Part shown: positions 24,844-31,854 of the stretch, piece after piece
Position numbering within the stretch: the first letter of the stretch is position 1
Layout: each line of letters begins with the position of its first letter
IMG/VR virus record: IMGVR_UViG_3300037136_000114
Location: 1-45,536 of that record
Length of the DNA: 45,536 bases
Reading direction: 5' to 3' (one strand)
Origin: a virus
Notes under the pieces: model-generated
The model's database searches: none
What the model saw: the letters and a program-made list of their open reading frames with translations, nothing else
Told to the model about the DNA's origin: nothing
Position numbers and translations under genes: made by a program

Positions 24844-24851
24844 TAATTTTT
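24833..24851 (+). terminator. Possible Rho-independent terminator after the fibre genes
   Basis: AAAATTA at 24833-24839 can pair with TAATTTT at 24844-24850 across a 4-base loop, ending in a run of five T. The stem is purely A/T and weak. It would separate the structural operon from the lysis genes. Confidence 0.3.
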
Positions 24852-24866
24852 GACACTGGGGGGTGT

Positions 24867-25115
24867 ATGAAAAACGATTACAATGAATGGATGACATGGG
24901 ATAAGGCCAAAGACGCATTACTCTGTGGAGCCTGTTCTCTAGTAATTTGGATATTTGGCGAGATGCGAAGTGATTTTCGTCATATGACTCAAGCCGTCGA
25001 GGGCTTATCCATTAAAATGGAGAACATTTCAGTTGATCAGATAAACCAGTTAAATGATTTAAAAGATCACGAATTAAGAATTAGAGACTTAGAAAAACAT
25101 GGATGGCATGGGTGA
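24867..25115 (+). CDS. Holin-like small membrane protein
   Basis: 82 residues. One predicted membrane segment (LLCGACSLVIWIFG, about 18-32) is followed by a charged coiled-coil region with regular hydrophobic spacing (VEGLSIKMENI, INQLNDLKDHELRIRDLEKH). A GGGGGGTGT leader precedes ATG 24867. Position after the fibres and before other lysis candidates suggests a holin or antiholin, but a single membrane segment with coiled coil is not diagnostic. Confidence 0.45.
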   Translation: MKNDYNEWMTWDKAKDALLCGACSLVIWIFGEMRSDFRHMTQAVEGLSIKMENISVDQINQLNDLKDHELRIRDLEKHGWHG

Positions 25116-25159
25116 ATCCACGTAACTGGGTAACTGGTTTCCTTTCCATTCATTTTGGG

Positions 25160-25165
25160 TATAAT
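25160..25165 (+). promoter_or_regulatory. Possible -10 box upstream of the 25196 gene
   Basis: A perfect TATAAT lies 31 bases before the start codon of the 77-residue gene. No good -35 hexamer is seen 16-18 bases upstream, so this is weak evidence for a lysis-region promoter. Confidence 0.3.
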
Positions 25166-25195
25166 GTCCTTAAATTTTTAAGAGGGAGAAATAAC

Positions 25196-25429
25196 ATGGT
25201 CGATTTAGTAGATAAACAATTGGGTCCCGTGGCTCTTGATGTATCGTTCTCTGGAGGTAACCTTGTCGTTACCTTGGGAGATGCTGCTGTTGGAATCTCG
25301 AACATTCTCAGCATTTCTGAAAAAATGGTTTTGAGCGCGATTCTTGCTAAAATGCCCGCCGGCTCATCTGAAGCCTCAATTGGCGGAATGATTGTAAGCG
25401 TTGTTGAAGCCGCTTCTGGTGCTTCGTAA
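25196..25429 (+). CDS. Small conserved-looking protein, 77 aa, unknown function
   Basis: ATG 25196 is preceded by AGAGGGAGAAATAAC, a strong Shine-Dalgarno, so I prefer it over an upstream in-frame ATG at 25103 that overlaps the previous gene. The product is hydrophobic and small-residue rich (VALDVSFSGGNLVVTLGDAA, SEASIGGMIVSVVEAASGAS) without a clear membrane helix. No family recognised. Confidence 0.6.
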   Translation: MVDLVDKQLGPVALDVSFSGGNLVVTLGDAAVGISNILSISEKMVLSAILAKMPAGSSEASIGGMIVSVVEAASGAS

Positions 25430-25804
25430 TTGGATGAATCGCCCGGAACTGTAGATGTAACCAACCTGGTCGCAACTCTACAATCCACTTTTGTGAATTG
25501 GGCCACAGCCTATGTTGTGGCCCAAACTATCGCCATTCCCTATTTGAGTTGGATCGCGATGCCATTTGTAAACTACATTTATAAATCTTTGGTCGGCTGG
25601 CTATTAGGAATCTTATCCAGATCCACGGTCATGATGGCTTTTTTCATGAACACAGCAATTAAGAAAGCAAGCCAAGCTCAAGACTATCTTGATGCGGTTA
25701 ATGCTAAAAATAGTCTTCCAAATACCGTAACTCAGGCTCAATATAAACAATATGAACAAAACGAAATTAGCGCTTTTAATAGTCTTGTTTCTCTTACTAG
25801 CTGA
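25430..25804 (+). CDS. Membrane protein, holin candidate
   Basis: 124 residues with a TTG start immediately after the previous stop. Hydrophobic stretches (VVAQTIAIPYLSWIAMPFV and LVGWLLGILSRSTVMMAFF, about residues 29-70) predict two membrane segments, followed by a hydrophilic helical tail. This pattern and position fit a class II holin. The 3' end overlaps the lipoprotein gene by 53 bases in another frame. Confidence 0.5.
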   Translation: MDESPGTVDVTNLVATLQSTFVNWATAYVVAQTIAIPYLSWIAMPFVNYIYKSLVGWLLGILSRSTVMMAFFMNTAIKKASQAQDYLDAVNAKNSLPNTVTQAQYKQYEQNEISAFNSLVSLTS

Positions 25805-26183
25805 CTGTGCCGTAAAGCCTCCCGACGTAACGGTCTTTGAAAATTTAGATCAACACATGGTTATTGATCCTAAAACAGCGGATCTCATGTGGGAGCCAAG
25901 TCCAACATGTATGGAGGAAATCAACGAGCCCTGCTGTGGGCATGGAATCAGTATAATGTCTGGAACTGAAGTTTATGTTGGTGAGAAAACCCTATTCAAA
26001 GGTAAAAAATGGAGCGACTTAAAGGCTGAAAGCGTTTATGTCCCAGCGGTTGAGAGTTATGCCCCATTATCAACCTACATTATCAATTCTTGTAAGCAGG
26101 CAAATTGTGATTCTCAGGTAGATCAATTCCAAGTAAAGCTTAATTCCCTAAATGGCATAGTAAATGCAATTGAAAATCCATAA
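25752..26183 (+). CDS. Lipoprotein, outer-membrane spanin candidate
   Basis: 143 residues. The N-terminus MNKTKLALLIVLFLLLADC is a lipoprotein signal peptide with lipobox LADC (Cys19). The mature part has several Cys residues (CMEEINEPCCGHG, SCKQANC). Starting inside a membrane-protein gene in the lysis region resembles the Rz/Rz1 arrangement, but at 143 residues it is longer than typical Rz1, so the spanin role is tentative. A Gram-negative host is implied by the lipobox and context. Confidence 0.6.
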   Translation: MNKTKLALLIVLFLLLADCAVKPPDVTVFENLDQHMVIDPKTADLMWEPSPTCMEEINEPCCGHGISIMSGTEVYVGEKTLFKGKKWSDLKAESVYVPAVESYAPLSTYIINSCKQANCDSQVDQFQVKLNSLNGIVNAIENP

Positions 26184-26193
26184 GATGGTAAAT

Positions 26194-26264
26194 GCGGCCC
26201 GAGCCGTGGCCCTATGAAATTTTCAGCCGGGAAAGGTGATAAGCTCATAAGAAACTCGGACCGC
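26194..26264. other. Long-range inverted repeat between convergent genes
   Basis: GCGGCCCGAG (26194-26203) pairs with CTCGGACCGC (26255-26264) except for one C-A mismatch, enclosing about 51 bases. It lies between the convergent lipoprotein and endolysin genes. No T-run follows either arm, so it is not a standard terminator; it could be a structured RNA or bidirectional transcription stop. Confidence 0.4.
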
Positions 26265-26268
26265 ACCT

Positions 26269-27135
26269 TTAGACGTTACAGTAGGAAATTAAAGCCTGCA
26301 AGTCGTTGATGTCACCTTGAAATAGGTCTGTATCTCCGAGGTTACTTACTCCTGGGATGCGCCCACTGCCACTTGTTTGCCAAGCGTTCCAGGCGCTCCA
26401 GGGCGGAGGCGGCGCTATTTGAGATTCTGGATTATAGTTCGCCAAAATCACGGGATATTCGAGAAGGAACGAATTATCGCCAATGAGCTCTTGCATGATA
26501 TACTCGCCACAATAAATCCAGCATCGTTTCTTGGCTTGAGTTTTAACGGTTTCAAGGAATGATTTAATCCATATTAGATCCCCGGCAGCGCTATAAGGAT
26601 CTCCATCAGTGGTTTCATAGTCTAATACCATAAAATCTTTTGCCCCTATCCCCGAAGACACGCTATAGGATACAAATTGAGAAGCTTGAGCAATAGGATC
26701 TTCTGCAAGATTCACAAAGTGATATGATCCGCATATAAGACCAGAGGCCTTAGCTAAAGACAAGTTTTTAGGAAAAGCCGAATCCTTATAATCAAGTCCC
26801 TGGGTAGCCTTTAGATAAGTCCAAACTACACCACCGTTAAACATATCTTGAAAGCTTGATATCTCATCTCCTGAATAACCATCAAACCCCTTGAGACGAC
26901 TTGAACTCAATGGCTTAGGTGGTATTGAGACAACTGTATTATTAATCGGAGCTGGCGTTGTATTGATTGTCGTAGGAGCGGATTGCTTCATGGCTAAGCC
27001 AAGAGCGTAGTTTATCGCAGCACCGCAGGTTTCATCGCCCGGATCTCCATCGACTCCAAGGCCTGCTCCGTTGGTATTGTTTAGGTAGTTTTGAACAAGT
27101 TCAACTTGCGCGGTTGAGAAGTCCGATGGTTTCAT
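26269..27135 (-). CDS. GH25 endolysin (muramidase) with N-terminal binding region
   Basis: 288 residues. The catalytic domain starts about residue 80: LKGFDGYSGD, VVWTYLKATQGLDYKDSAF, LICGSYHFVNLAEDP and MVLDYETTDGD, with the acidic pair of GH25 lysozymes (D and E in LDYE). It ends with WQTSGSGRIPGV and DTDLFQGD. The N-terminal MKPSDFSTAQVELVQNYLNN plus GDPGDETCGAAINY looks like a peptidoglycan-binding-type module. The enzyme cuts the glycan backbone at lysis. It is first-read from the far end of the minus operon, convergent with the holin candidates. Confidence 0.9.
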   Translation of the reverse strand: MKPSDFSTAQVELVQNYLNNTNGAGLGVDGDPGDETCGAAINYALGLAMKQSAPTTINTTPAPINNTVVSIPPKPLSSSRLKGFDGYSGDEISSFQDMFNGGVVWTYLKATQGLDYKDSAFPKNLSLAKASGLICGSYHFVNLAEDPIAQASQFVSYSVSSGIGAKDFMVLDYETTDGDPYSAAGDLIWIKSFLETVKTQAKKRCWIYCGEYIMQELIGDNSFLLEYPVILANYNPESQIAPPPPWSAWNAWQTSGSGRIPGVSNLGDTDLFQGDINDLQALISYCNV

Positions 27136-27144
27136 TTGGCTCCT

Positions 27145-28086
27145 TTAGTAAACCTCAATAGAGTCTTCGTTCCTCGAACGAAAATATCGTCTAAGATCGT
27201 CTCGAAGTTGAGGCTTTGTTCCAGTCAGCTTTATAAGACCTTGGAAGTCTTTGGCAATATCCCTGTCTGGATCAAACTGATTTTTTGTGATTATATCCCA
27301 ACGTGTTTGATATCCTCTAGCAGTCTTTGGACCATGCCAATGGTGAAGAATGGTTCCTGGTACATAACCTATATTTCTTTGAAGATTCTTTGCTCGATCC
27401 TGCCATATTTTTAGATTTTTTAGGTAATTTGGATGCACGCCAACTGGAACAGTCTCTTCAACTCGATCAAGAAGAGCATAAACCATATGGTGATCAGCCG
27501 ATCCACAAATTGCGAAATCCATAAGACCGCAGACCGTATCAAAGAACTTTCTTGTGGCGGCCCATGCAAAGCCTGGATGTGGGAATGTGTATTCCTTATT
27601 CCATTTAGGGGATACACGTCCTTCATGAAGATAAACCCATCCAAAGGATTTGTGTGTGTGAAGAGCTTCTCCTTTAGGACCTAAATCAATTGCTGAATCA
27701 AACATTTGAACTACATCATAGTGTTGAAGGGCATGCATGGTTTCAAGAGCCCAATCAGGTCGCACAAATGATATATCAGCGTCAATCCATGCAATCCCTT
27801 CGACTTTGGGGTCCATAGAAATAATCTTTGCTACGGCAACATTTATCATGGCCTCTTTTTGCCATACTTCTTGGTCGGATCTTAATTGAATATGATTTGG
27901 ATTTTCTTTTGATGTGACTTCAAATGAACGATCACCGTGTGCAATTTCAACCACAATAAGTTTTGATCCAGTAGCTTCCATGCGCTTTTCGAAATCAAGG
28001 AAAAGAGCATATCGGCTTTTAAATCTTACAGGATTTGAAATCACCGCAACTATATAAAAATGATCAAGAAGATGCCCATTCTTCAT
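27145..28086 (-). CDS. Glycosyltransferase (GT-A fold)
   Basis: 313 residues. YIVAVISNPVRFKSRYALFL at the N-terminus, QKEAMINVAVAKIISM and the DxD motif in GIAWIDADISFVRPDW are typical of nucleotide-sugar glycosyltransferases. A C-terminal HPNYLKNLKIW and ILHHWHGPKTARGY match phage-encoded galactosyl/glycosyltransferase-like proteins. The substrate is unknown; it could modify host surface glycans, virion proteins or DNA. A GGGGGTAAGGG Shine-Dalgarno precedes the start, with the endolysin gene directly downstream. Confidence 0.75.
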   Translation of the reverse strand: MKNGHLLDHFYIVAVISNPVRFKSRYALFLDFEKRMEATGSKLIVVEIAHGDRSFEVTSKENPNHIQLRSDQEVWQKEAMINVAVAKIISMDPKVEGIAWIDADISFVRPDWALETMHALQHYDVVQMFDSAIDLGPKGEALHTHKSFGWVYLHEGRVSPKWNKEYTFPHPGFAWAATRKFFDTVCGLMDFAICGSADHHMVYALLDRVEETVPVGVHPNYLKNLKIWQDRAKNLQRNIGYVPGTILHHWHGPKTARGYQTRWDIITKNQFDPDRDIAKDFQGLIKLTGTKPQLRDDLRRYFRSRNEDSIEVY

Positions 28087-28108
28087 GCCCTTACCCCCAA
28101 AAAAACTA

Positions 28109-28204
28109 TTACCAGCTAGACATTAAGAATAGGGCTAAAATACAAAGACCGATAGTTAAAACTAATGTAGCGGTATTAATTTGTTCTTCTTCGCGAGGTG
28201 TCAT
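28109..28204 (-). CDS. 31-aa single-span membrane peptide
   Basis: A 31-codon ORF whose ATG overlaps the stop of the upstream gene (ATGA at 28204). An acidic, hydrophilic start (MTPREEEQINTA) is followed by a membrane span (LVLTIGLCILALFLM) and an SSW end. Tight coupling to the upstream gene supports translation. Position between a fibre-like gene and the endolysin/GT genes would allow a lysis or envelope role. Confidence 0.6.
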   Translation of the reverse strand: MTPREEEQINTATLVLTIGLCILALFLMSSW

Positions 28205-28596
28205 TGGAGTGGCACGTTTGGTAAAACAGTTAGGATACCTAGACCATGAAAATAGTAAGTGTTACCGCTAATCACGGCCTCAGTAAGGATTTCCTTATTA
28301 GGTCCAAGCCCTAAGCTTTCAGTATCGGCAGCTTGGAGGGCTATGATGAAAAACCCTGTATTATTGACCTGATCAGCGTTAGCCGTATGTTGGGAGTTTG
28401 GGATTGAGTAAACGCCGCTGCCATTTGGCTCGGTAATAAACGTCGTAAAAGTAGCTCCCGTAAGATTAAAGGGAGATCCATTGGCCATAGCCACAAGTCC
28501 AAGCGTAGGGGAATCTCCTTGGGAAACGACAATGGCATTTAAATTAGATTGGTTTATGGCATTTTGAGAAATAAGGATTAAAGCATCTTGAGTCAT
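28201..28596 (-). CDS. BppU-like or Ig-like virion protein, unknown
   Basis: 131 residues. VVSQGDSPTLGLVAMANGSP and FNLTGATFTTFITEPNG resemble the N-terminal beta domain of baseplate upper-protein (BppU-like) or fibre-associated proteins. The C-terminal half continues as beta strands (GFFIIALQAADTESLG, YYFHGLGILTVLPN). It is flanked by tiny coupled ORFs. A structural role is likely but not certain. Confidence 0.45.
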   Translation of the reverse strand: MTQDALILISQNAINQSNLNAIVVSQGDSPTLGLVAMANGSPFNLTGATFTTFITEPNGSGVYSIPNSQHTANADQVNNTGFFIIALQAADTESLGLGPNKEILTEAVISGNTYYFHGLGILTVLPNVPLQ

Positions 28597-28649
28597 AAGT
28601 TATTAAGAACTTGTTCAACTTGATCAGATGAAAAATCAGATGGCTTCAT
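28593..28649 (-). pseudogene. 18-aa duplicate of the endolysin N-terminus
   Basis: The peptide MKPSDFSSDQVEQVLNNL closely matches the first residues of the endolysin (MKPSDFSTAQVELVQNYL). It begins in an overlap with the upstream gene and stops in an ATGA overlap with the downstream one. It looks like a remnant of a duplicated endolysin or of a second gene that shared this N-terminal motif. Confidence 0.55.
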
Positions 28650-29047
28650 GGCGACGGGCAGCTCAAAGTTACTGTGCCATCTGAGTTACAGGCGACCGAG
28701 CAAGGCTCAGCCGGAAGAGACCCGGATACCTGAGCGTTAACAAAGGAGCTTAAAGCTATGTATGCGGTGTGAAGCTTGCAGGCAAAGGGTGTGCCGCTCG
28801 AGGGATCAACCAGTGCGGCCCAGGCGTTGGCAGGGGTTAAGAGCTTATTCTTCCACACGGCATTATATTGTCTAAGAGCGCTAGAAACTATGAGGGCTTT
28901 CATACTAGCAGCCCCCTGCTGAACCTGATTCGCAAGGCAGCTCTGTTGAATTGCCAGCTTGCTCGCACTTGTGGCTGGGCACGAAGGAAGCATCTGGGCG
29001 ACTGCGATATTAGTGATCAGTCCTAATGTTAGGAAATATTTTCTCAT
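28646..29047 (-). CDS. Secreted Cys-containing protein, unknown
   Basis: 133 residues. MRKYFLTLGLITNIAVA/Q is a Sec signal peptide (basic start, hydrophobic core, AxA cleavage). The mature part has paired Cys residues (LPSCPATSASKLAIQQSC, PCSVACNSDGTVTLSC) that would form disulfides in the periplasm. An AGGAGTGTC leader is present. One of four neighbouring genes with similar signal peptides; function unknown. Confidence 0.65.
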   Translation of the reverse strand: MRKYFLTLGLITNIAVAQMLPSCPATSASKLAIQQSCLANQVQQGAASMKALIVSSALRQYNAVWKNKLLTPANAWAALVDPSSGTPFACKLHTAYIALSSFVNAQVSGSLPAEPCSVACNSDGTVTLSCPSP

Positions 29048-29058
29048 GACACTCCTTT

Positions 29059-30387
29059 TTAAAATCCTTCTACAAATAAAAATCCAGTAGTGCTGGCTCC
29101 AGTAACGGTCATAGCAGTCGTGGAAAGTGAGGTTACGATACTAGAAGCAAGACCGCTAGTGGTTACAACGACGGGTGTGTGCGAAAATGCCGTTGGGAAT
29201 GTATAGCTGGCAGTCCCCACTAATGCGGCAAGATATATCACCGTTTTTTTGTAGCTTGAACCTTGTTCGGGTTGAGAATAAACGGCCGTTCCAGAGGTTG
29301 ATCCGTTTACAGTGGTTTTAGGGTTAGAATTATTTATAACGCCGAAATTTCCTTCGCCGGCAGAGACAGTTCCACCTGTATCGGAAAGGTTATCGCCATT
29401 GATTGTCCATGGACCTAAATTTATGATCCCGTTGTATTGAACGTTAAAATAAGAAGTCCCGTTTTGAGTTGCTGTGACCGTTAAAAGAGGTAGTGTGTTA
29501 CTGAATCCGTCTGCTGAAACAGCTAAACCCGGATCTGTTCCATCGCCTTGAATACCTACGGTAGCGGCCGCACTATAACCGCCAGCCACGACCTGATTAG
29601 TAGCATAAACATTGTTTGTGTAAAGACTTCCAGTAGCATCCTGTAGAATATCGCCTCCATCGAAATACCACGATCCAATTTGAGCGCTGTAATTACTCAC
29701 GTCTAAAGCGAGATCAGTGCCCTCCCCCACGATTCCAAGAAGAGCTGAACCACTATAACCGCCCACCGCGACCTGGGAATTAGCGTTCAAAATGTTTGTG
29801 TAAAGACTTCCAGTAGCATCCTGTAGAATATCGCCTCCATCAAAAGACCAGCCTCCGAAATAAGCGCTACCATTTCCATTGATCGCCCAGCTTGCAGAAT
29901 TTGGATTAAGAACAGCATTCGGGGTCCCATCATTTTCCCCTGAGATGAGAAGACTATTTGAGCCAACGCCAAAAATTGCATTCCCGGCTGAATCGTCTAG
30001 CGTATTATTCAAGGTCTTCACGCTTCCGTTGTAGGATACCGAGAGTGACGGTGTAAATGAGCTGATCCCTCGAGAGAACACATCCAAAGGATCGGTCATG
30101 TTCGCGATGCCGTTTATAATCACATTATTGGTAACAGCTAAGGCACCCGGATCAGTGAGCGTTGTGCCGTCCCAAGTGCCGAATCCACCAAAAGCCCCTG
30201 AATTATTGAACTGTATGGAGCCAGAAGCCCCTCCTGGGGTGACAGGGGTCCCACCGCTTACAAGGCAGCTTTGTCCTGGGACATTATAAATTCCAGAGCT
30301 ACATGAAGATTTAAAAATAACTGGAGGATAAAGAGTTTGAGCTGATACAAACCCCGAGAAAAGAAAGCCTAAAAGTATTTTCTTCAT
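29059..30387 (-). CDS. Fibre-like repeat protein with Sec signal peptide
   Basis: 442 residues. [17 protein letters not shown] is a signal peptide. The body is beta-rich with [20 protein letters not shown] near the N-terminus and two 60-residue tandem repeats containing [19 protein letters not shown] / [19 protein letters not shown], then [20 protein letters not shown], as in phage tail fibre shafts. The C-terminal domain has [19 protein letters not shown]-like strands. The combination of a fibre body with an export signal is odd. Confidence 0.65.
   Translation of the reverse strand: MKKILLGFLFSGFVSAQTLYPPVIFKSSCSSGIYNVPGQSCLVSGGTPVTPGGASGSIQFNNSGAFGGFGTWDGTTLTDPGALAVTNNVIINGIANMTDPLDVFSRGISSFTPSLSVSYNGSVKTLNNTLDDSAGNAIFGVGSNSLLISGENDGTPNAVLNPNSASWAINGNGSAYFGGWSFDGGDILQDATGSLYTNILNANSQVAVGGYSGSALLGIVGEGTDLALDVSNYSAQIGSWYFDGGDILQDATGSLYTNNVYATNQVVAGGYSAAATVGIQGDGTDPGLAVSADGFSNTLPLLTVTATQNGTSYFNVQYNGIINLGPWTINGDNLSDTGGTVSAGEGNFGVINNSNPKTTVNGSTSGTAVYSQPEQGSSYKKTVIYLAALVGTASYTFPTAFSHTPVVVTTSGLASSIVTSLSTTAMTVTGASTTGFLFVEGF
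29613..29841 (-). repeat. 49-bp exact direct repeat in the fibre-like gene
   Basis: Identical 49-base copies at 29613-29661 and 29793-29841, offset by 180 bases (60 codons), encode the [15 protein letters not shown] element twice. They mark a recent in-frame duplication or a conserved structural repeat. Confidence 0.8.
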
Positions 30388-30393
30388 AATGAT

Positions 30394-30738
30394 TTATGGA
30401 AACAAATTCATATCCAATTCGCCTGAATTAGCCGTGGCGCTAACAGCACGAATAGAAACCCTAACTCCGGCGTTTAAGGATCTAGGAAAACATCCCCCTC
30501 CTGCTGGAAGCAAGAGATACCTTACCTCATTTCCAGCACTCCCGACTCCGATTTCCATGGTTTGACCGCTTGAATCGGCCGCACAAAGATTTCCAACCGT
30601 ATACGTGGTTGAAGCAAAAATTTGAACCCAAGAACTCGTTCCAACGTTTGTGCTTGAATAAACGATTCTGTCAGTGAGAGTTGGAATGGTTTGGGCAAAA
30701 GCTGTGGTTGAAATTAGAAAAAAGAGATATTTTATCAT
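30394..30738 (-). CDS. Small secreted protein, unknown
   Basis: 114 residues. MIKYLFFLISTTAFA/Q is a short Sec signal peptide. The mature part is beta-rich (RIVYSSTNVGTSSWVQIFAS, NEVRYLLLPAGGGCFPRSL) and could be a small fibre-tip or decoration domain. A perfect 16-bp palindrome ends at its start codon. No family recognised. Confidence 0.6.
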   Translation of the reverse strand: MIKYLFFLISTTAFAQTIPTLTDRIVYSSTNVGTSSWVQIFASTTYTVGNLCAADSSGQTMEIGVGSAGNEVRYLLLPAGGGCFPRSLNAGVRVSIRAVSATANSGELDMNLFP

Positions 30739-30754
30739 TTACCCTTAAGGGTAA
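30739..30754. promoter_or_regulatory. Perfect 16-bp palindrome at the start of the 30738 gene
   Basis: TTACCCTTAAGGGTAA is its own reverse complement and abuts the start codon on the minus strand. It contains the likely Shine-Dalgarno AAGGG. As RNA it could hide the ribosome site; as DNA it could be an operator. Confidence 0.4.
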
Positions 30755-30802
30755 CTTAAAACCTCAGTAATTCAATGCGCATAAATTGCCGTGCGCGCCG
30801 CG

Positions 30803-31327
30803 CTATAATTCGCCAACAACAATATCTAAAAGGTCGGGCAAGGAAACCGGATAGAAGTCCCAGATATCGACCCCCACATTTATCATCCTATCCTTTTGTT
30901 TCCAGTGCTGATGAACATGGCCATGAAAAAGCCAATCCCCTTCATCTTTTAGTCTATGTTCAAAATGGCGTTCATCGGCCTCAAAACCTGCATAAGGAAA
31001 GTGAGAAAGATTAAAATTTCCAAGCTTCATACTATGAACGGCAGTTTTAAATCCAAGTTTTAGCCATTTTTCGGCCCTGTTAACCACGTCATGATTTCCA
31101 ATTATTAGATGCTTTTCGCCGTTCAGTCTTTCAATTATGGCCCTAGCTTTTGTGGTCCCACCAAAAATCACATCCCCCAAAAAATACACAGTATCTTCCT
31201 GTGAAACCACATTGTTGTAATTTGATATAAGGGTTTCGTTCATTTCCTCAACAGATGAGAATGGTCGGTTGCAATATTTAATGACATTTTTGTGCCAGTA
31301 GTGAGTATCGGATGTGAACCAAATCAT
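30803..31327 (-). CDS. Metallophosphoesterase
   Basis: 174 residues. The calcineurin-type motifs are in order: FTSDTHYWH (DxH), VYFLGDVIFGG (GD), LIIGNHDVVNR (GNHD) and LFHGHVHQHW (GHxH). These bind two metal ions. Phage proteins of this size are phosphodiesterases or phosphatases of unknown substrate. The start overlaps the previous 24-residue ORF (ATGA). Confidence 0.85.
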   Translation of the reverse strand: MIWFTSDTHYWHKNVIKYCNRPFSSVEEMNETLISNYNNVVSQEDTVYFLGDVIFGGTTKARAIIERLNGEKHLIIGNHDVVNRAEKWLKLGFKTAVHSMKLGNFNLSHFPYAGFEADERHFEHRLKDEGDWLFHGHVHQHWKQKDRMINVGVDIWDFYPVSLPDLLDIVVGEL

Positions 31328-31398
31328 GGTAGCTTTTTCTTAGGTTTTGGTCTTCGAATGGTGATCACCTTACTATAATCAGGTTTTTGATAGCTCAT
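31324..31398 (-). CDS. 24-aa basic peptide ORF
   Basis: Begins in an ATGA overlap with an 8-codon ORF and ends in an ATGA overlap with the metallophosphoesterase gene. It is strongly basic near the end (ITIRRPKPKKKLP). Coupling on both sides is the only support. Confidence 0.4.
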   Translation of the reverse strand: MSYQKPDYSKVITIRRPKPKKKLP

Positions 31399-31421
31399 TC
31401 GATGAGTTCATCAATCGTCAT
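31395..31421 (-). CDS. 8-codon coupling ORF (MTIDELIE)
   Basis: ATG 31421 has AAGGAGAGTCAA upstream, a strong Shine-Dalgarno, and overlaps the stop of the 71-residue gene. It stops after 8 codons in another ATGA overlap. It may serve to carry ribosomes onward rather than to make a product. Confidence 0.35.
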   Translation of the reverse strand: MTIDELIE

Positions 31422-31633
31422 TTGACTCTCCTTATCTCAAGCCCTCGCGTAAGATAGTCCCTTAGATGAGCGGGCGTATCTCCGGCCTCGATTCGTTCAA
31501 GGGCTAAACGGTAAAGATCTCGCTCATCCTCTAACCGCTTCACAATAGCCCCTAGTTCATCCTCTAAGCGCAGTTCGTAGGTCATGCCGTAGGTTCTAAA
31601 GTGGTTATTTAGGACTTCTTTAACTGTTTTCAT
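31418..31633 (-). CDS. Hypothetical protein, 71 aa
   Basis: Mostly helical and charged (LEDELGAIVKRLEDERDLYRLALERIEAG). It overlaps its neighbours at both ends, and ATG 31633 overlaps the stop of the 74-residue gene by 4 bases. No family recognised. Residues about 25-50 form a likely coiled coil. Confidence 0.6.
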   Translation of the reverse strand: MKTVKEVLNNHFRTYGMTYELRLEDELGAIVKRLEDERDLYRLALERIEAGDTPAHLRDYLTRGLEIRRVK

Positions 31634-31854
31634 CCAAGCTCGCCTAGCTTTTTATAGACTGAATCGAGGGTTTCACGAGCAGCCCTTCCATGCTGACCAT
31701 ACATAGCTTCATTACCGTAACCTTCCAAAGCCCCGATCATCTCTCGCACGATGGCTGCTAAGGAGTCGATTAAGGCTTCTCTTTCACTGTTTCCGTATGA
31801 AGTGCCACATATTTCATCCAATTTCTCCATGGCTTTGGTTTTCGGCGTGGTCAT
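31630..31854 (-). CDS. Hypothetical protein, 74 aa
   Basis: Helical small protein with an N-terminal MTTPKTKAMEKLDEI that is duplicated as a fragment at 32515-32577. The core IDSLAAIVREMIGALEGYG and the C-terminal helix TLDSVYKKLGEL have no recognised family. The start overlaps the stop of the Ala-repeat gene (ATGA). Confidence 0.6.
   Translation of the reverse strand: MTTPKTKAMEKLDEICGTSYGNSEREALIDSLAAIVREMIGALEGYGNEAMYGQHGRAARETLDSVYKKLGELG

Noticed and set aside
26191-26275. tRNA-like fold between the lysis genes
   Set aside because: Ends can pair, but no T-arm TTC motif or anticodon arm is present.
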